From Tanytarsus gracilentus (Eukaryota > Arthropoda > Insecta > Diptera > Chironomidae): 64,000 bases of DNA. Location: positions 9,909,501 through 9,973,500 of the forward strand of contig JAXRKN010000045.1 in assembly GCA_038502055.1 (NCBI GenBank), read 5' to 3'. Made by a program: the position numbers and the translations under genes. The notes below the pieces were generated by a model that made no database searches, was not told the origin of the DNA, and saw nothing but the letters and a program-made list of their open reading frames with translations. Positions 62,522 through 64,000 of this stretch are shown here, piece by piece. The first letter of the stretch is position 1, and the number at the start of each line of letters is the position of its first letter.

Positions 62522-64000
62522 ATTTCTATGTTTTGATGGAGCAAAACTACGAGATTTTCGTGTCTGAACTTTGGAATTGAACGCGGGAATTTCTTCACAT
62601 TATGAATGATGAAATAATTCTTGGGAATTTCATGTTAATTTTTTGAGGAAATTAAGTTTTGAAATTTTAAAACGTTAAAAATTAATTTTAACCTCAAAAT
62701 TGTACAAATTATTTAAAAATTGAGGTTAAACTTTTTAAAATCTGTTAAATTGAACCAAAAAAAATTCCAAAGCATCAGCAGCGACTCGAGGGAGAGAGAT
62801 GATTAGACTTGGGTGAATTTAATCAAAAAATAATAATTTAATTCACGTGCAATTATGCAACTTTTTACAGATAGAGATTAAGTTTTAAAATTTGCTATGT
62901 TTGTACCTTATCCGCTTTAACTAGCATTTAATGACCCTCATAGAGGTCAACTTATTGCATTTATAATTTATAACATGAACGTCACTCTCGAATAAGCTGA
63001 AATGAAAATAAATAATTAGTTAATTCTGATAGCCTAGTGACATTGAAAGAATATTTTTGAAGTGAAAGTATATGAATGTGTGTACATTACTGTTATATTT
63101 TTATACCCCCAAAGAGATTAAAATTGTTTTGTTGAATACACAAAAAAAAATCTTTTCTTATCTTATTATGGTAACAGAAATTTTATTTTTAGCGATAATT
63201 TCTCGTCAATTCAAAATCATTCACTTATCTAGGTGATCAAGTTTCATTATAAATATTTTGTTAATTCATCGGAGTCGGTTGCCAACCGCCTTCATGTGGA
63301 CTTTGAAGATGATTTAATGTCTTTTCTTATTATTTTTCTCTCGGTACAAAAATAACAAAATAAAATTAAGATTAACTTCTTGAGATTATTTATTGAAGGA
63401 CCTTCAATGAAGGTGAATTGTTTCAAAAAATTAGACGAATTATTTTGAGGTCACAACAATGTGAAAAAAATACATGATAATAAAATATTAATGCAGTTAA
63501 AAAATTCATTAAAGGAAGTTAATTTTTAACACATTTCTTTTAATTCAATAATTCACGTAAAAATTTAGGATTCGAATCCGATGACATCAATAACAAAAAT
63601 GTGGGTGTGATTAAATTTATTTTTCTCAAATTTTCGTTTTAAAATTTTGGGGTCGAATCTCAAAAAAATTGATTTTAAAATTAAACCATAAAATTTCATT
63701 CGAGAATATTCAAAGACATAATTAAACACGAGTTGTAATGAAATGTACTTATCATCGGCAGCCAGAAGTAATAAACATCGAAAAAATACATAATAAGACG
63801 AGCCCTCCGAGATTGCGTGCATGTGAAAGCCAATACAGAAAGGAAATTTTTTCGCCAATTAACGTCAATCGACGTACATTGTGGTGAAATGCAATTTTCG
63901 CATATTTTATGCTGCACGAAATTCTCAATGACGCAAATTGAGCTGTTTACATTGAAAATTTACCATTCGTCATTTGTTTATTTCTTTAAATCACGTCTTA
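62522..64000. other. Downstream region of the ATP-grasp-like gene; no gene seen
   Basis: A possible polyadenylation signal AATAAA lies at 63007-63012. The last 450 bases carry overlapping minus-strand frames (63565-63917) without domains. Two B-box-like motifs occur at 63568 and 63649. Confidence 0.5.
63568..63661 (-). repeat. Dispersed B-box-like motif, two degenerate copies
   Basis: GGATTCGAATCC at 63568-63579 is a perfect palindrome that satisfies the B-box core on both strands, and is preceded by TTTA as in the other copies. A weaker relative, GGGGTCGAATCTC, lies at 63649-63661 on the plus strand. Confidence 0.5.

Overview
The window is strongly AT-rich nuclear DNA from an insect. Short GT-AG introns, insect-like orthologues (hexokinase, Rap2-like GTPases, phosphatidylserine synthase, a nucleolar circularly permuted GTPase, a LOTUS/Tudor germline protein), eukaryotic tRNA genes with T-run terminators and remnants of hAT-like and other TIR elements all point to a dipteran, perhaps a nematoceran (mosquito or midge). 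The exact lineage is an inference I cannot test here.

Layout. Positions 1 to about 23,100 hold no convincing protein gene. They contain a TIR element enclosing a 120-bp tandem repeat (7678-8477), a large foldback element built of TTCTGCAGAA units (15423-16469), a TA-flanked TIR element (18450-19254) and several simple repeats. A tRNA-His gene lies at 23129-23200 (minus). A hexokinase gene spans 25324-34735 (plus), with three alternative phase-0 first exons and a duplicated, apparently mutually exclusive catalytic exon. Three identical tRNA-Gly(GCC) genes follow (36906, 37399, 38879). Two complete Rap2-like Ras-family genes lie in tandem on the minus strand (38029-39446 and 46415-47607); a nearly identical exon-intron-exon block shared by them suggests gene conversion.

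From 49 kb the window is gene-dense: phosphatidylserine synthase (49249-50917, plus), a decayed hAT transposon with an 8-bp target duplication (51236-51997), the NGP-1/Nog2 GTPase (52540-54588, minus), a LOTUS-dsRBD-like-triple Tudor protein of the TDRD7/Tapas type (55843-59063, plus), and an intron-free gene for an ATP-grasp-like protein with N-terminal hydrophobic segments (60755-62521, plus). The genes are independent housekeeping, signalling and germline loci rather than one pathway.

The most unusual signal cuts across the whole window: a short motif, AGGTTCGAATCCTAAA, recurs in non-coding DNA on both strands. Its 11-bp core equals the tRNA B box (TFIIIC site). Six copies have an exact core and about seven are degenerate, without recognisable tRNA bodies or shared flanks. 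Other points for a second look are the hexokinase exon duplication, the Rap2 conversion tract, the foldback element and the ATP-grasp-like protein that appears to have lost its metal-binding motif.
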